Of a DNA stretch of 64,000 nucleotides, positions 1-11,322 are shown one piece after another; the stretch's first letter is position 1; every line of letters starts with the position of its first letter. Below the pieces are notes generated by a model. That model worked only from the letters and a program-made list of their open reading frames with translations, was not told where the DNA came from and ran no database searches. The DNA is from Denitromonas iodatirespirans (lineage in GTDB: Bacteria > Pseudomonadota > Gammaproteobacteria > Burkholderiales > Rhodocyclaceae), in contig NZ_JAEKFT010000001.1 in assembly GCF_018524365.1 (NCBI RefSeq), positions 186,001 to 250,000 on the forward strand. Direction: 5' to 3'. The position numbers and the translations under genes were made by a program.

Positions 1-576
1 GTCGGCCCGTCTGCCGGCTACGCCCTCGACACCGCCTTTCTCGATCGCTTCGCGCGCATCACCGTGCTCGAACCGGACCGGCTGGCGCGCATGCTGCTAC
101 GTCGCCGCTTCCCGGCCGCATCGCTGCGCATGGCCGACATCGACATCTTCGCCCTGCCCGACGGCCCGGCCGCGCTGGCACACGCCCGGCCCGACGCAGC
201 GATCCTGTTCTGCAACGTGATCGGTCAGCGCCTCGATGCCGACACCGCGCCGCCGTGGCGCCAGGTTCAGCAGGCCGCCTTGAGCGGCCACCACTGGGCG
301 AGTTGGCATGACGTGTTTTCGGCGCCCCGACCACCGCACCGCCTGCCCGAGCCCACCGGTCACCCCGATGGCGCGGCCGTGGCCCGCCGGCTGTGGGCCG
401 GCATGGCCTGCGAGGTGGTCGACCACGGCACGCTTGGCTGGGGCCCGGCGGCCGACTACGCGCTCTGGCAGCTGACGCCGAGGCAGTGGCAAGTGATCGA
501 GTGGGTGCGCCATGCACCCACCCCACCCGCAGACCTTACTGAGACGGGCCGATCTCCTCGGCCAGCGCCGACATGA
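1..576 (+). CDS. Hypothetical protein, 5' end outside window (methyltransferase-like fold possible)
   Basis: The reading frame is open from the first base of the window, so the start codon lies upstream; 191 codons plus the stop are visible. It opens with [17 protein letters not shown], a Gly/Ser-rich loop followed by VLEPDRLAR, which resembles the SAM-binding loop and acidic residue of class I methyltransferases. No catalytic motif confirms that reading. The C-terminal half is Trp-rich ([21 protein letters not shown]). I do not recognise the family. The last 41 bases overlap the 3' end of the hybrid kinase gene on the other strand, so the two genes converge. Confidence 0.6.
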   Translation, partial: VGPSAGYALDTAFLDRFARITVLEPDRLARMLLRRRFPAASLRMADIDIFALPDGPAALAHARPDAAILFCNVIGQRLDADTAPPWRQVQQAALSGHHWASWHDVFSAPRPPHRLPEPTGHPDGAAVARRLWAGMACEVVDHGTLGWGPAADYALWQLTPRQWQVIEWVRHAPTPPADLTETGRSPRPAPT

Positions 577-3500
577 GCGCCGAGAAGCGCTCGCGCACAC
601 GCGCCAGGCAGCGCTCCGCGGCGGCCATGTCGCCCGCCCCGTAGGCCGTCTCCAGCGCCTGCGCCGCCTCCGACACGGCGAGCGCACCGATGGTGGCGGC
701 CGAACTCTTCAGGGTGTGCGCCAGGCGGTAGGCCTCGCCGCCCGGCCCTTGCGCATGCGCCGCCTCGAAGCGCACCAGCAGATCCGCCTGTGTCTCGTAG
801 AAGCGCCTCAGCAGGCGCTGGCGCAAGGCTTCCTTGCCGCCGGCGTAGCGCAGGCCGGTGTCACGGTCGATGACCGGCGCGCCGCTCTCGGTTACCGCGG
901 GCGCGACGCTCGCCGGCGGAGTCGATGGCAGGCCGCCCCGATGACGGGCCAGCACTTCGTACAGCGCCTGCGGCTCGACCGGTTTGGTGAGGAAGTCGTC
1001 CATGCCCACCGCCACGCACCGCGCCCGCTCCTCGGCCAGGGCATGTGCCGTCATGGCGATCACCGGCAGTCGGCAAAAGCGCGGGTCGCCCCGCAGCCGG
1101 CGTGTCGCCGTGTAGCCGTCCATGCGCGGCATCTGGATGTCCATCAGCACCACGTCGAAGGCTGCTTCGGCTTCGAGTCGCGCCAGCGCGGCCTGGCCAT
1201 CGTCGGCCACCCAGACCTCGACGCCGACCTCCTCAAGCAGCTCGCATGCCAACTGCTGGTTGAGCGGATTGTCCTCGACCAACAGCACCCGCATGCCGGC
1301 CAGCGCGGCGGTCACCGTCGAGCACATCGGCGCAGGCGGGGGCGCGGCAGCATCGGCCACCGCGAATGGCGCCTCGAAGCAGAAGCGGCTGCCCTGCCCC
1401 GGGGTGCTGTCCACCGTGATGTGCCCGTCCATCGCTTCGGCCAGGTGGCGGGAGATCACCAGCCCCAGCCCCGTCCCCCCGTAGCGGCGGGACGTGCTGG
1501 CATCGGCCTGCCAGAACGGCCGGAACAGCTGCGCCATGGACGCGGACGACATGCCGATGCCGGTATCCGTCACCACGAAGCGCAGGCGGAGCCCGCCGCC
1601 CTCGGCGACACATCGCTCGACGGCGAGTTCGACCTCTCCCCGTTCGGTGAACTTGATCGCATTGCCCGCCAGATTGGTGAGAATCTGGCGCAAGCGCAAC
1701 GCATCGCCGGTGAGCACCGGCGGCACCGCGTCGTCCACGCGGATCCGCCAGTCCAGGCCTTTCTGGACGGCTCGGTACGACACCACCGCCGCCACGCCGT
1801 CGATCACGTCGTGCAGGCGGAATGGCGCCGACTCCATCTGCAGCTGCCGGGCTTCGATCTTCGACAGGTCGAGGATGTCGTTGAGAATGCCGAGCAGCGA
1901 CTGGGCGGACGCGTTGACCTTGACGATGTAGTCGCGCTGGCGCGCATCGAGATCGGTCTTGAGGCACTGCCCGGAGAGCCCGATGATGGCATTCATCGGT
2001 GTGCGGATTTCGTGGCTCATGTTGGCCAGGAAGGCGCTCTTGGCCTGGTTGGCCCGCTCGGCACTTTCCTTGGCGGCGGCCAGATCGGCGGTGCGCTGGC
2101 TGACCTGTGCTTCGAGCGCCTCGTTGCGCCGGGCCTGGTCGCGCACCAGCTGGTGGCGCAGGGTCACATCGCGCAACACCACCAGATAGCGCGGCGCATC
2201 GCCGGCCAGCATCGGCACGCCGGTCAGCTCCACATCGATCGCGGCCTGCGCGCCGAGCGCCAGTTCACCGTCGAGAATGACCGGCCGGCGATGGCGCACC
2301 CGTGCCGCCAGGCGCGGGCCCCAGCGCCGCTCGGCGGGGCCCGACAGGGCGGTCAGCTCGGCCAGCGTCAGTTGCTCGACCGGGCGCCCGAGCATCGCCG
2401 CCGCTGTGGCATTCGAGTCGATCGTGATACCGCGTTCGTCGAACACCAGCAGGCCGTCACCCACTGCGTCGAACACCCCGCGCAGCAGGGCATCGCGGGC
2501 ATGCAGGCGCTGCGCTGCCGTTTCGTAGCGCGTCATGTCGCGACAGACCACGACGATGGCTTCGCGCCGCCCCTCGGCATCGAACAAGGGCATCTTGGTG
2601 ACGTCGAAGAAGCCGAGGCTGCCGTCGGGCAGCGGTAGCTCGTCCCGCTCGTTGAGCAGCTTGCCCTTGGCCCAGGTGCGCTCGTCGCTGTCGGCGCAGT
2701 GCGCGAACAGCGCGGCATGCGCTGGGAAACGCTGCGCCAGCACCAGGTCGGATTGGCCGTACCAGTCGTCCCGGTCTTCGAGCCCGAACACGCGCAAGGC
2801 CGCACGATTGACGACCTGCCAGCGGTTGCGCCCGTCCTTGAGAAAGACCGGGTCGGGCATCGCCTCGATCAGGGTCCGCAGGCTGCGCTCTTTGGCCGCC
2901 AGGGCGGCCTCGACCTCCTTGCGGTCGGTGATGTCGGTGTGCGTACCCATCACCCGCAGGGGTTTGCCCTCGGCGTCGCGCTCGACGACACGGCCGCGGT
3001 CGAGAATCCAGCGCCATTCGCCATTCTTGTGCCGCATCCGGTGTTCATGGGTGTAGCTGGGCGTGCGCCCGTCCAGATGGGCGTTCAATGCGGCCCAGGC
3101 GCCGGGCAGGTCGTCCGGATGCACCCGGCGCTCCCACTCGTCGAGCGAATCGCGGATCTCCGTGTCGGCATAGCCGAGCATGGCCTTCCACTGGGCCGAG
3201 AAAAACACGCGGTCGGTCCGGGCGTCCCAATCCCACACGCCGTGATCGGCGCTCTCGATAGCGTATTGCCAGCGCAGCTGGGCGTCGCGGGCGATGGCCG
3301 CCATGGTCTTCTGCTCGTGGATGTCGGTGCTGGTGCCGACCATGCGCACCGCGCGGCCCGTAGGGTCGCGCTCGACCACACCCCCGCAGTGGAGGAACCA
3401 ACGGTAGTTCCCATCCTTGCAGCGCACCCGCTGTTCGCAGCGCCAGATCGCCGTTTCGCCCTTCAGATTGGCCACCAGCGACGCTCGTGCCTGGGGCAGG

Positions 3501-5008
3501 TCCTCCGGATGCACCAGCCACATCCACTGCGCAATGGAGTTTTCCAGCTCCCAGTGCGCATAGCCGCCGAGCGCCTTGGCCTGCTCCGACACGCTGATCT
3601 CGTCGGTCTCGGCGTTCCATTCCCACAAGCCGTGCCCCGCGGCCTCCAGCGCGAACAACCAGCGCAGCTTGGCCTGCTCGGCCTGCTTCGCCTCGGCCTC
3701 GGCCCGCTTGCGCTCGCTGATGTCCTCGACCACCGACACGTAGTACTGCGGCCGGCTCGACTCGCCGAACACCGGCGAGACCACCACCCGCACCCAGATC
3801 AGGTGGCCGTCCCGATGACGATAGTGCTTCTCGGCGGTGTAGGCGTTGATCTCGCCGCGCTCCATGCGCGCCTTGGCTTCCAAGTCGCGCGCCAGCTCGT
3901 CGGCCGGGGTCACGCCAGAGAACCCCAGTTCCAGCAAGCGCTCGCGCGAATAGCCGAGCATGTGGCACAAGGTGTCGTTGACCCGCAGCCAGCGACCGTC
4001 CGCACCGATGTGCGACATGCCCACGGCCGCCTGTTCGAACGCGGACGCGAAGCGGACCTCGGTTTCGGCCAGCGCCTGCGTGCGCTCCTCCACCAGGCGG
4101 GAGATGACGGCATGGCGACGCAGAAAGACGCCCACCAGCGCCGCCAGCGCCAGCGTGGCGATGAGCCCCGCGGCGAGCACCAGCCATGGCGTGGCATTGA
4201 CGTCGCGCCGAACGAACCCCTCGGTCCGCCGGGCATCGATGCGCCACTGGCGGCCGGCGAACATCAGCTCGCGCGACTGCGTCACCGGCGTGCGCCCGGC
4301 CACCGGCGCACCGATCGTCAGCAGCGGCTCGGCACTACCGTGGGTGACATCGAACAGCTCGAGATGCAGCGCGTTCCTCCCCCCGCCGGCAACGGCCGGC
4401 GGAACCATGCGCTCGGGCAACAGACGCGCCATCAGCACACCGCGCACCGCACCACTGGCATCGTCGCGCACCGCCATCAGCACCGGCACCGTCGCCGGGA
4501 TGTCCCCCACCGCGGCAAGCAGGGGGCCGGCCACCGGCCCGCTCTCCGTCAGCGCCAGCGCGATCAGGGCAGCCATCGGCGCCAGGTCCGCCATATCGCG
4601 CCCCGGCCGCAGCACGCTCTTGCCACGGCCGACCACCGCCGCCACGCGATACCCGGCCGCCTCGCCGGGCCGCGCTTCGGCCCACACCAGTTGGTGATAC
4701 ACCGACACATGCTCCAGCATGGCACGCGCGATGGCGGAGAAGAGGCGCTGGTCGACCTGCCGGGCATCCGCCACCAACTCGCCGATGACCTGCAGATCGC
4801 CGGCCACATGGCCCAGCCGCTCCTGCAGCACCGTGGCATGGGCCTCAACGGCCTCCTGCTCGGCCTTGGCCACATCGCGCCACTGGTCGACGCTGAGCCG
4901 TGCCGTCAGCAAACCGGTGAGCAGCGTCCCGAGCAGCAGCACCAGCACGATCCAACGTGAGGTATCGGCGGCCGGCGACACCGGCCCGGCAGACGGCTGC
5001 GAACTCAC
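536..5008 (-). CDS. Membrane hybrid histidine kinase with five PAS domains, receiver and Hpt
   Basis: A 1490-residue inner-membrane sensor kinase with a built-in phosphorelay. Visible order: transmembrane segment about 19-40, a periplasmic CHASE-like sensor region to about 270, a second transmembrane segment about 272-293, and five PAS/PAC modules beginning near 310, 450, 580, 705 and 840. A HisKA domain follows with the phospho-acceptor His near 998 ([14 protein letters not shown]). The HATPase has [15 protein letters not shown] and GGTGLGL. The receiver has its acceptor Asp near 1290 ([14 protein letters not shown]) and the C-terminal Hpt has its His near 1431 ([11 protein letters not shown]). 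All phosphotransfer residues are present. No response regulator gene is adjacent, so the output partner is unknown. The ligand is also unknown. It is transcribed divergently from uppP. Confidence 0.93.
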   Translation of the reverse strand: MSSQPSAGPVSPAADTSRWIVLVLLLGTLLTGLLTARLSVDQWRDVAKAEQEAVEAHATVLQERLGHVAGDLQVIGELVADARQVDQRLFSAIARAMLEHVSVYHQLVWAEARPGEAAGYRVAAVVGRGKSVLRPGRDMADLAPMAALIALALTESGPVAGPLLAAVGDIPATVPVLMAVRDDASGAVRGVLMARLLPERMVPPAVAGGGRNALHLELFDVTHGSAEPLLTIGAPVAGRTPVTQSRELMFAGRQWRIDARRTEGFVRRDVNATPWLVLAAGLIATLALAALVGVFLRRHAVISRLVEERTQALAETEVRFASAFEQAAVGMSHIGADGRWLRVNDTLCHMLGYSRERLLELGFSGVTPADELARDLEAKARMERGEINAYTAEKHYRHRDGHLIWVRVVVSPVFGESSRPQYYVSVVEDISERKRAEAEAKQAEQAKLRWLFALEAAGHGLWEWNAETDEISVSEQAKALGGYAHWELENSIAQWMWLVHPEDLPQARASLVANLKGETAIWRCEQRVRCKDGNYRWFLHCGGVVERDPTGRAVRMVGTSTDIHEQKTMAAIARDAQLRWQYAIESADHGVWDWDARTDRVFFSAQWKAMLGYADTEIRDSLDEWERRVHPDDLPGAWAALNAHLDGRTPSYTHEHRMRHKNGEWRWILDRGRVVERDAEGKPLRVMGTHTDITDRKEVEAALAAKERSLRTLIEAMPDPVFLKDGRNRWQVVNRAALRVFGLEDRDDWYGQSDLVLAQRFPAHAALFAHCADSDERTWAKGKLLNERDELPLPDGSLGFFDVTKMPLFDAEGRREAIVVVCRDMTRYETAAQRLHARDALLRGVFDAVGDGLLVFDERGITIDSNATAAAMLGRPVEQLTLAELTALSGPAERRWGPRLAARVRHRRPVILDGELALGAQAAIDVELTGVPMLAGDAPRYLVVLRDVTLRHQLVRDQARRNEALEAQVSQRTADLAAAKESAERANQAKSAFLANMSHEIRTPMNAIIGLSGQCLKTDLDARQRDYIVKVNASAQSLLGILNDILDLSKIEARQLQMESAPFRLHDVIDGVAAVVSYRAVQKGLDWRIRVDDAVPPVLTGDALRLRQILTNLAGNAIKFTERGEVELAVERCVAEGGGLRLRFVVTDTGIGMSSASMAQLFRPFWQADASTSRRYGGTGLGLVISRHLAEAMDGHITVDSTPGQGSRFCFEAPFAVADAAAPPPAPMCSTVTAALAGMRVLLVEDNPLNQQLACELLEEVGVEVWVADDGQAALARLEAEAAFDVVLMDIQMPRMDGYTATRRLRGDPRFCRLPVIAMTAHALAEERARCVAVGMDDFLTKPVEPQALYEVLARHRGGLPSTPPASVAPAVTESGAPVIDRDTGLRYAGGKEALRQRLLRRFYETQADLLVRFEAAHAQGPGGEAYRLAHTLKSSAATIGALAVSEAAQALETAYGAGDMAAAERCLARVRERFSALMSALAEEIGPSQ

Positions 5009-5091
5009 CGCCCGCCCGCCCGCGCGGCACCGAACGACCGGCCCACGCCATGCCGCGCGCGATCCGTCACATGCCGATCATCCCATCCCGC

Positions 5092-5097
5092 TATAAT
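5092..5097 (+). promoter_or_regulatory. Sigma-70 -10 box for uppP
   Basis: A perfect TATAAT lies 28 bases upstream of the uppP ATG, predicting a leader of about 20 nt. No convincing -35 box is seen 16-18 bases upstream, so the promoter may depend on an activator or be weak. Confidence 0.45.
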
Positions 5098-5125
5098 CGC
5101 GCCTTTGCTCCCGCATGTTGTTCGC

Positions 5126-5959
5126 ATGGATCTCCCACTACTGCTGAAGGCCGCCCTCCTCGGAATCATCGAGGGGCTGACCGAATTCCTGCCCGTATCG
5201 TCGACCGGCCACCTGATCATTTTCGGCGATCTCCTCGACTATACGGACGCCCAGAGCAAGGTCTTTAAGATCGTCATCCAGCTCGCGGCCATTCTCGCCG
5301 TGTGCTGGGACTACCGCCAGCGTATCGCCACCGTGGTCGGCGGGCTGCGCACCGATCCGGGCGCGCAGCGCTTCACCGGCCACCTGATCATCGCCTTCCT
5401 GCCGGCGGCGGTGCTCGGCTTGCTGTTCTACAAGATCATCAAGGGCTACCTGTTCAACCCACTCACCGTCGCCGGTGCGCTCATCGCCGGCGGCCTGCTG
5501 ATCCTCTACATCGAGCGACGCGCCTACCATCCGCGCCTCAACACGGTCGACGAGATGGGCTGGAAGGAAGCGCTCAAGGTCGGCTTCGCCCAGTCGCTGG
5601 CGATGTTCCCCGGCGTCTCGCGCTCGGGCGCCACCATCATGGGCGGGCTGATCTTCGGCCTGTCGCGCAAGGCCGCCACCGAATTTTCCTTCTTCCTCGC
5701 GATCCCGACCATGCTCGCTGCCACGGTATACGACGTATACAAGAACTGGGCGCTGCTCAGTGGCATGAACAGCGACGGCTACATGGTCTTCGCGGTCGGC
5801 TTCGTCGCCTCCTTCCTGGCGGCGATGGTGGCGGTCAAGGCCTTCATCCGCTTCGTCTCCGGCCACAGCTTCGTCCCCTTCGCCTGGTACCGCATCGCCT
5901 TCGGGCTGGTGGTGCTGATCTCCTGGCAAACCGGCTGGGTGAGCTGGCACGACGCCTGA
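5126..5959 (+). CDS. uppP: Undecaprenyl-diphosphate phosphatase UppP (BacA)
   Basis: An integral membrane phosphatase that recycles undecaprenyl pyrophosphate to the monophosphate carrier used for peptidoglycan and O-antigen export; the family also confers bacitracin tolerance. At 277 residues it is the usual length. Both hallmark regions are present: [15 protein letters not shown] near the N-terminus and [13 protein letters not shown] in the middle, which together form the active site. Multiple hydrophobic helices run throughout. I chose the ATG giving [13 protein letters not shown] because this matches the family N-terminus; an in-frame TTG seven codons upstream falls inside the predicted leader. 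Confidence 0.96.
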   Translation: MDLPLLLKAALLGIIEGLTEFLPVSSTGHLIIFGDLLDYTDAQSKVFKIVIQLAAILAVCWDYRQRIATVVGGLRTDPGAQRFTGHLIIAFLPAAVLGLLFYKIIKGYLFNPLTVAGALIAGGLLILYIERRAYHPRLNTVDEMGWKEALKVGFAQSLAMFPGVSRSGATIMGGLIFGLSRKAATEFSFFLAIPTMLAATVYDVYKNWALLSGMNSDGYMVFAVGFVASFLAAMVAVKAFIRFVSGHSFVPFAWYRIAFGLVVLISWQTGWVSWHDA

Positions 5960-5998
5960 GAAGGTGCCGAGCAATCGTCGCCAGCGGGCCGAGCGCAA

Positions 5999-6028
5999 GG
6001 GGCCGGCAAGGCGTGAGCGGCCGGCCCC
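5999..6028 (+). terminator. GC-rich hairpin after uppP
   Basis: GGGGCCGG at 5999-6006 pairs perfectly with CCGGCCCC at 6021-6028 around a 14-nt loop. No T-run follows, so this is at best a weak or factor-assisted terminator between uppP and the next gene. Confidence 0.3.
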
Positions 6029-6071
6029 CCGCGCCGTCGATTGATTCACAAGCGCAGAGCCCTCGCTTAGG

Positions 6072-6647
6072 ATGACCGCCATGATTCTCTACCTCCACGG
6101 CTTCCGCTCGGCGCCCGCCTCGATCAAGGCCACCCGGCTGCGCGAGCACATGGCCGAGCGCGGCCTGGCCGAGCACTTCTGGTGCGGCCAGCTGCCGATC
6201 GCCCCGCAGGCGGCGATCGACCTAATCGAGGCGCAGATCGCCCGCTGTGGCACGCCGCCGACCCTGGTCGGCAGCTCGCTCGGTGGCTACTACGCCACCT
6301 GGCTGGCGGAAAAACACGATCTCAGGGCCATCATGGTCAATCCCGGCGTGCTCTCCTACATATCGCTGGCGCCCTATGTGGGCCGGCAGAGCAATCTCTA
6401 CACCGGCGAGGTCTTCGACTTCACCGAGCAGCACATTGCCGAGTTGAAGGCGCTGGAGGTGGCGCAGATCACTCGCCCCGAGCGCTACTGGCTAATGGTC
6501 GAGACCGGCGACGAGATCCTCGACTACCGCCATGCCGTGGCCAAGTACGCCGGCGCCCGGCAGACCGTGCTCGACGGCGGCGACCACGGCTTTTCGCGCT
6601 GGGGCGACTACCTCGACGAGATCCTCGCCTTCGCGGAGCTGGCATGA
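6072..6647 (+). CDS. YqiA/YcfP-family alpha/beta-fold esterase
   Basis: A 191-residue cytosolic alpha/beta hydrolase of the UPF0227/YqiA type. The oxyanion region ILYLHGFRSAP is at the N-terminus and the nucleophile elbow is GSSLGGYYA. An acidic residue follows in VETGDEILDY and the His is in DGGDHGFSRW, so the Ser-Asp-His triad is complete. The physiological substrate is unknown; E. coli YqiA is a short-chain esterase. A second ATG lies three codons in. The stop codon overlaps the start of the downstream methyltransferase (ATGA), indicating translational coupling. Confidence 0.85.
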   Translation: MTAMILYLHGFRSAPASIKATRLREHMAERGLAEHFWCGQLPIAPQAAIDLIEAQIARCGTPPTLVGSSLGGYYATWLAEKHDLRAIMVNPGVLSYISLAPYVGRQSNLYTGEVFDFTEQHIAELKALEVAQITRPERYWLMVETGDEILDYRHAVAKYAGARQTVLDGGDHGFSRWGDYLDEILAFAELA

Positions 6648-7480
6648 GCGGCGGCTTCGACACCCGCCGCTTCAAGGCCATGGAGCGCGCCGGTTTCAAC
6701 CGCATCGCTGCCGACTACGACGACGCCGCCCACCTGCGCGCCAGCCTGCAGGAGGCACTCATCGCCGCGGCCGCACCGGCGCCCGGCGAGCACTGGCTCG
6801 ACCTGGCCAGCGGCCCCGGCCTGCTGGCCCGCGCCATGGCCCCGCGTCTGGCGCCCGATGGTTGGGTGCTGGCCACCGACATCGCCGACGGCATGCTCGC
6901 CCATGCCCGCCGGCGCCTCGGCCCGGCCGACGGCCCGGTGCATTTCGCCGCCGCCGATGCCGAGCACCTGTGCCTGGCCGACGGCCGCTTCGACGGCGCC
7001 AGCATCGGCCTCGGCCTGTTCGTCTTTCCCCATCCCGAGCGCGCCCTGGCCGAACTGCACCGCGTGCTCAAGCCCGGCGGGCGCATCGCCCTGTCGGTAT
7101 GGGGCGCGGCCGGCACGGTGCCGCTGATCGAGCGCGCCCAGCAGTGCATCGCCCGCCTGCTGCCGGCGCCCAAGGTGCCGCGCCCGTCGGTCTTCCGCTT
7201 CGGCGAGGCGGCCTACCTCACCGCCACGCTGCAAGCGGCCGGTTTTACCGACCTGCGGCTCGAACCCCACGACTTCCACTGCCGCTTCGCCGACGCCGGC
7301 GCCTACTGGGACGCCTTCCTGGCACTGGCCGGCGGCGCCACCGAAGCGCTCTCGCGCCTGCCGGCCGAGATGCAGCAGGCCTTGCGCGCGGCGGTGGCCG
7401 AGGATCTGACCGACCTCGCCGACACCGACGGCTACCACGTGCCGGCGTCGACCCTGATCGCCACCGCACGCCGGGCCTGA
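6644..7480 (+). CDS. Class I SAM-dependent methyltransferase (UbiE/Methyltransf_11-like)
   Basis: A predicted soluble methyltransferase of 278 residues. SAM-binding motif I is visible as WLDLASGPGLLARAMA, followed by VLATDIADGMLAHAR (motif II acidic residue), ADAEHLCLADGRFDGA, and LKPGGRIALSVWG, the usual post-motif III pattern. The substrate cannot be read from sequence: the fold resembles UbiE/COQ5 quinone methyltransferases, but the dedicated ubiE signature is absent. The start is the ATG inside the ATGA overlap with the upstream esterase gene, so both are probably co-transcribed. The next gene, rarD, starts 11 bases downstream. Confidence 0.85.
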   Translation: MSGGFDTRRFKAMERAGFNRIAADYDDAAHLRASLQEALIAAAAPAPGEHWLDLASGPGLLARAMAPRLAPDGWVLATDIADGMLAHARRRLGPADGPVHFAAADAEHLCLADGRFDGASIGLGLFVFPHPERALAELHRVLKPGGRIALSVWGAAGTVPLIERAQQCIARLLPAPKVPRPSVFRFGEAAYLTATLQAAGFTDLRLEPHDFHCRFADAGAYWDAFLALAGGATEALSRLPAEMQQALRAAVAEDLTDLADTDGYHVPASTLIATARRA

Positions 7481-7491
7481 GAGTCTGAGCC

Positions 7492-8376
7492 ATGGACGAG
7501 GCCCGCCGCGGCACTGTCGCCGCACTCGCCGCCTTCATCATCTGGGGCTTGGCGCCGCTCTACTTCAAGGCGGTCGGCAGCGTGCCGGCCGACCAGATCG
7601 TCGCCCACCGGGTCGTGTGGTCGGTGGTTTTCCTGGCGCTGCTGGTCGGCCTCACCCGCCAGGCACCGGCGCTGCGCCGCGTCTTTTCCGACCGCCGCCT
7701 GCTTGGCGTGCTGCTCGTCACCGCCTTGCTCACCGGCAGCAACTGGCTGGTATTCGTGTGGGCGGTGACGCACGAGCGCGTGCTCGAAGGCAGCCTCGGC
7801 TATTTCATCAACCCGCTGCTCAGCGTCCTGCTGGGCCGGATCTTCCTCGGCGAGCGCCTGCGCCCGCTGCAACGCCTGGCCGTGGCGATCGCCGCCGTTG
7901 GCGTCGCTTGGCGTGTTGCGGCAGTCGGGTCGATCCCCTGGATCGCCCTCTTCCTGGCGCTGACCTTCGGCTTCTACGGCCTGCTGCGCAAGCGCACGCC
8001 GGTGGACGCCATCGTCGGCCTGTGCGTGGAGACCGTGCTGGTGCTGCCGCTGGCCGCCGGCTGGCTGGCCTGGCAGGCCCATACCGGCGAGCTGCACTGG
8101 GGGCAAGACCTTCATATCGACTTGTTGCTGCCGGTCGCCGGCGTCCTCACCGCCACGCCGCTGATGCTGTTCGCCTTCGGCGCGCGCCGCCTGCCGCTGG
8201 CGACCATCGGATTTCTCCAGTACCTGGCGCCGAGCCTCAACTTCCTGCTGGCCATCTTCGTTTTCCATGAACCCTTCGACGCCGCGCGGCTGACCGGCTT
8301 CGTCATCATCTGGTGCGCACTGGCGCTGTACACCGCCGACATGCTGCGTGTCAGCCGACCGCCATCGCGCGCCTGA
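7492..8376 (+). CDS. rarD: EamA-family transporter RarD
   Basis: A polytopic inner-membrane protein of 294 residues built from two EamA repeats, about ten transmembrane helices in all. The N-terminus (GTVAALAAFIIWGLAPLYFK) and the internal GSNWLVFVWAV and ALTFGFYGLLRK are typical of the RarD subfamily, named for chloramphenicol sensitivity. The natural substrate is not established; relatives move small metabolites or amino acids. It is 11 bases after the methyltransferase and 43 bases before the RNase gene, so it is probably part of the same unit. Confidence 0.88.
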   Translation: MDEARRGTVAALAAFIIWGLAPLYFKAVGSVPADQIVAHRVVWSVVFLALLVGLTRQAPALRRVFSDRRLLGVLLVTALLTGSNWLVFVWAVTHERVLEGSLGYFINPLLSVLLGRIFLGERLRPLQRLAVAIAAVGVAWRVAAVGSIPWIALFLALTFGFYGLLRKRTPVDAIVGLCVETVLVLPLAAGWLAWQAHTGELHWGQDLHIDLLLPVAGVLTATPLMLFAFGARRLPLATIGFLQYLAPSLNFLLAIFVFHEPFDAARLTGFVIIWCALALYTADMLRVSRPPSRA

Positions 8377-8419
8377 ATCCATTAAACTGTCGGGCTTCAA
8401 CCCGCCCAGACCCTCCCCG

Positions 8420-10321
8420 ATGCATGTGCTTTATGAAGAGAGCGGCGCCTTCAAATGCGGCACCGTTCTGCTGGACAACGACAGCTCCCTGCAAGTCGAG
8501 AACACGCATGGCAAGCGCCTCAAGATCAAGCGCAACCACGTGTTGCTCAACTTCGACAGTCCCGCCGCCGGCGAGCTGATCGCGCGCGCCGAGGCCGAAG
8601 CGGCAGCGCTGGAGGTCGATTTCCTGTGGGAGGTGTGCGGCGACGACGAATTCGATTTCGTCGACTTCGCCCAAGAATACTTCGGCCATGCGCCCAGTCC
8701 GGTAGAGTCGGCCGCGGTGCTGCTGTGCCTGCATTCGGCGCCGATCTACTTCCACCGCAAGGGTCGCGGCCGCTTCCGCAAGGCGCCCGAAGACATCCTC
8801 CAGGCCGCCCTGGCCGGGCTGGAAAAAAAGCGCCAGCAGACGCTGGCCATCGAGGCCATGCGCGACCGCCTGCTGGCCGGCGCACTGCCCGACGAGTTCG
8901 CCGGCATGGTGCCGCAACTGCTCTATCGCCCCGACCGCAACCGGCTGGAGGCCAAGGCGCTGGAAGCGGCCTGCGTCGATAGCGGCCTGAGTGCGGCAGC
9001 GCTGCTGCTCAAGTGCGGCGCCTTCGGCTCGACCTATGACGTGCATTACGGTCGCTTCCTGTTCGAGCACTTTCCCGAGGGCACGGAGTTCCCCGAGGTA
9101 CCCGCCTGCACGTTGCCGCAGGATCTGCCGATCGCCGAGGTGCAGGCCTTCTCCATCGACGACGCCACCACCACCGAGATCGACGATGCCTTCTCGGTCA
9201 CCCCGCGCGAAGGCGGCGGCTGGCGCATCGGCATCCATATCGCCGCACCGGGGCTGGGCTTCGCGCGCGGCTCGCAGCTCGACGCGATCGCCCGCCAGCG
9301 CCTGTCGACGGTGTACATGCCGGGCAACAAGATCACCATGCTGCCCGACGTCGTGGTCGACACCTTCACCCTGCAGGCCGGGCGCACCTGCCCGGCAGTG
9401 TCGCTGTATCTCGACGTGACCAGCGCGCTGGCCGTGACCGGCCATGAGACCCGCCTCGAACAGGTGCCGATCGCCGCCAACCTGCGCCATCACGACCTGG
9501 AACCGGTGTTCAACGATGACACCCTGCTGCACGGCGGCCCCGACTTCCCCTGGAAGAAAGAGCTGACCCTGCTGTGGGAGCTGGCCACCATCATGGAGGC
9601 CGGCCGCGGCAAACCAGCCACCAACCAGACGCAGACCGATTACAGCTTCACGGTGGATTGGGACAGCACCTCGCCCGACGGCCCCGGCGTGATCACCGTC
9701 GGCCAGCGCCTGCGCGGCTCGCCCATCGACAAGACCGTCTCCGAGCTGATGATCGCGGCCAACGCCACCTGGGGCAAACGCCTCGACGAAGCCGGCGTGC
9801 CCGGCATCTACCGCGTGCAAGGCGGTGGCAAGGTGCGCATGGCCACGGTGGCCGCGCCACACGAGGGGCTGGGCGTCGATTGCTATGCCTGGTCCAGCTC
9901 GCCGCTGCGGCGCTATGTGGACATGGTCAACCAGTGGCAGCTGATCAGCGTGCTGCAGGGGGTCGAGCCGCCCTTCCCGCCCAAGTCGCAAGACCTGATG
10001 GAAACCGTGCGCGACTTCGACCTGGCCTACACCGCCTATGCCGAATTCCAGCGCCACATGGAGCGCTACTGGTGCGTGCGCTGGTTGCGCCAGCGCGAGG
10101 ACCCGATGATCACCGCCCGCGTGCTGCGCGACAACGTGGTGCGCCTCGACAACTCGCCCTTCGTGTTCAAGGTGCCGGGCATGCCGCTGCAGTCGCCGGG
10201 CGCGCATATCCAGCTCGAAATCAAGGATTCCGATCTGCTCGATGTGGACGTGCGCACCCGCTTCGTCAGCCTGCTGGCCGAACCCACCGACGAGACCGCG
10301 ACCGACCCGCTGGCACAGTAG
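8420..10321 (+). CDS. RNB-domain 3'-5' exoribonuclease (RNase II/R family)
   Basis: A 633-residue cytosolic exoribonuclease. The RNB catalytic signature is seen as [16 protein letters not shown], containing the metal-binding aspartates, followed by [12 protein letters not shown] and the conserved [14 protein letters not shown]. The arrangement [15 protein letters not shown] matches the nucleotide-binding end of the RNB domain. The N-terminal 200 residues are not a clear cold-shock domain and the C-terminus is a short possible S1-like barrel. This resembles the compact RNR1/VacB-like proteins common in betaproteobacteria rather than E. coli RNase R. The ATG giving [14 protein letters not shown] was chosen because upstream codons lie within the end of rarD. 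Confidence 0.85.
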   Translation: MHVLYEESGAFKCGTVLLDNDSSLQVENTHGKRLKIKRNHVLLNFDSPAAGELIARAEAEAAALEVDFLWEVCGDDEFDFVDFAQEYFGHAPSPVESAAVLLCLHSAPIYFHRKGRGRFRKAPEDILQAALAGLEKKRQQTLAIEAMRDRLLAGALPDEFAGMVPQLLYRPDRNRLEAKALEAACVDSGLSAAALLLKCGAFGSTYDVHYGRFLFEHFPEGTEFPEVPACTLPQDLPIAEVQAFSIDDATTTEIDDAFSVTPREGGGWRIGIHIAAPGLGFARGSQLDAIARQRLSTVYMPGNKITMLPDVVVDTFTLQAGRTCPAVSLYLDVTSALAVTGHETRLEQVPIAANLRHHDLEPVFNDDTLLHGGPDFPWKKELTLLWELATIMEAGRGKPATNQTQTDYSFTVDWDSTSPDGPGVITVGQRLRGSPIDKTVSELMIAANATWGKRLDEAGVPGIYRVQGGGKVRMATVAAPHEGLGVDCYAWSSSPLRRYVDMVNQWQLISVLQGVEPPFPPKSQDLMETVRDFDLAYTAYAEFQRHMERYWCVRWLRQREDPMITARVLRDNVVRLDNSPFVFKVPGMPLQSPGAHIQLEIKDSDLLDVDVRTRFVSLLAEPTDETATDPLAQ

Positions 10322-10330
10322 AATCGCCCC

Positions 10331-11266
10331 ATGACCCAGGCCGTCAAACCTCCGAAACAGCGCGCCAAGGCGGCCTCGCCCAAGCCTTCCGGCTTGGCGC
10401 TGGCGCGAGGCAGCTCCTCGCTGGTCATCCTGGCTTTCGGAATTTCCGCCCTGCTGCATGGCGCGGTGCTGTCGCTGCACTTCGAGTTCCCGGACCTGAA
10501 AAAGGCCTTCAAGAAAGACAACGGCCTCGAAGTGGTGCTGGTCAACGCCCGCCACGCGCGCGCGCCCGACAAGGCCGAGGCGCTGGCCCAGGCCAACCTC
10601 GACGGCGGCGGCAACACCGATGCCAAGAAAATGGCCAGCACCCCCTTGCCGCCAAAGGATCAGCGCAAGGACGGCGACCAGCTGATCGAGGCCAAGCGGC
10701 GGGTGCAAGAGCTCGAAGCGGCGCAGCGCAAGCTGGTCGCCCAGGCCAAGACCCCGCCGACCACCCAGGCGGTGACACAGAACAGCGACACGCCGGCCGA
10801 GACGCCCCGCGAGATCTCCGGCACCGAGCTGATGGACAGCGCCGCCGCCATCGCCCGGCTCGAAGCCAAGATCGACAAGAATCTCAACGAATACGCCAAG
10901 CGCCCGCGCAAGCAGTTCATCGGCGCGCGCACCAAGGAATACCGCTTCGCCCAGTATGTCGAAGACTGGCGCCTGAAGATCGAACGCGTGGGCACCCTCA
11001 ACTACCCCGATTCGGCGCGCGGCAAGCTGTATGGCAGCCTGCTCATGTCGGTGGTCATCCGTGCCGACGGCAGCGTCGAGGCGATCAACATCCATCGCAG
11101 CTCGGGCCACAAGGTGCTCGACAACGCGGCACGGCGCATCGTCGAGCTGGCCGCCCCGTTCGCGCCCTTCCCGGCCAACATCCGTCGCGACACCGACATT
11201 CTCGAAATCACCCGCACCTGGAGTTTCACCAATGCGGATGCGATCGAGACCAGCAGTCCGAAATAG
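10331..11266 (+). CDS. TonB-family energy transducer
   Basis: A 311-residue inner-membrane-anchored periplasmic protein that couples the proton motive force to outer-membrane receptors. The single signal-anchor is near residues 34-52 ([19 protein letters not shown]). A long charged Ala/Lys/Gln-rich spacer predicted to be helical follows. The C-terminal TonB domain has [16 protein letters not shown] and the conserved [18 protein letters not shown]. There are no ExbB/ExbD genes beside it, and the linker is not strongly Pro-rich, so it may be a specialised TonB rather than the main one. It starts 9 bases after the RNB gene. Confidence 0.85.
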   Translation: MTQAVKPPKQRAKAASPKPSGLALARGSSSLVILAFGISALLHGAVLSLHFEFPDLKKAFKKDNGLEVVLVNARHARAPDKAEALAQANLDGGGNTDAKKMASTPLPPKDQRKDGDQLIEAKRRVQELEAAQRKLVAQAKTPPTTQAVTQNSDTPAETPREISGTELMDSAAAIARLEAKIDKNLNEYAKRPRKQFIGARTKEYRFAQYVEDWRLKIERVGTLNYPDSARGKLYGSLLMSVVIRADGSVEAINIHRSSGHKVLDNAARRIVELAAPFAPFPANIRRDTDILEITRTWSFTNADAIETSSPK

Positions 11267-11288
11267 CCGGCCCGTCCGCCGAGGGCGG

Positions 11289-11294
11289 TAAAAT
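11289..11294 (+). promoter_or_regulatory. Candidate -10 box (TAAAAT) for aroE
   Basis: TAAAAT lies just inside the first possible ATG of aroE (11293). If it is used, transcription starts near 11301 and the second ATG (11323) must be the real start. No strong -35 box is seen. Confidence 0.3.
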
Positions 11295-11322
11295 GGCGTT
11301 TTTCACGCCCGATGCCCATCCC

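Noticed and set aside
2699-4960. Long open frame (over 700 codons) antisense to the hybrid kinase
   Set aside because: It is His/Arg/Gln-rich with no recognisable domain; the minus-strand kinase has intact catalytic motifs throughout. Long antisense frames are expected at this GC content.
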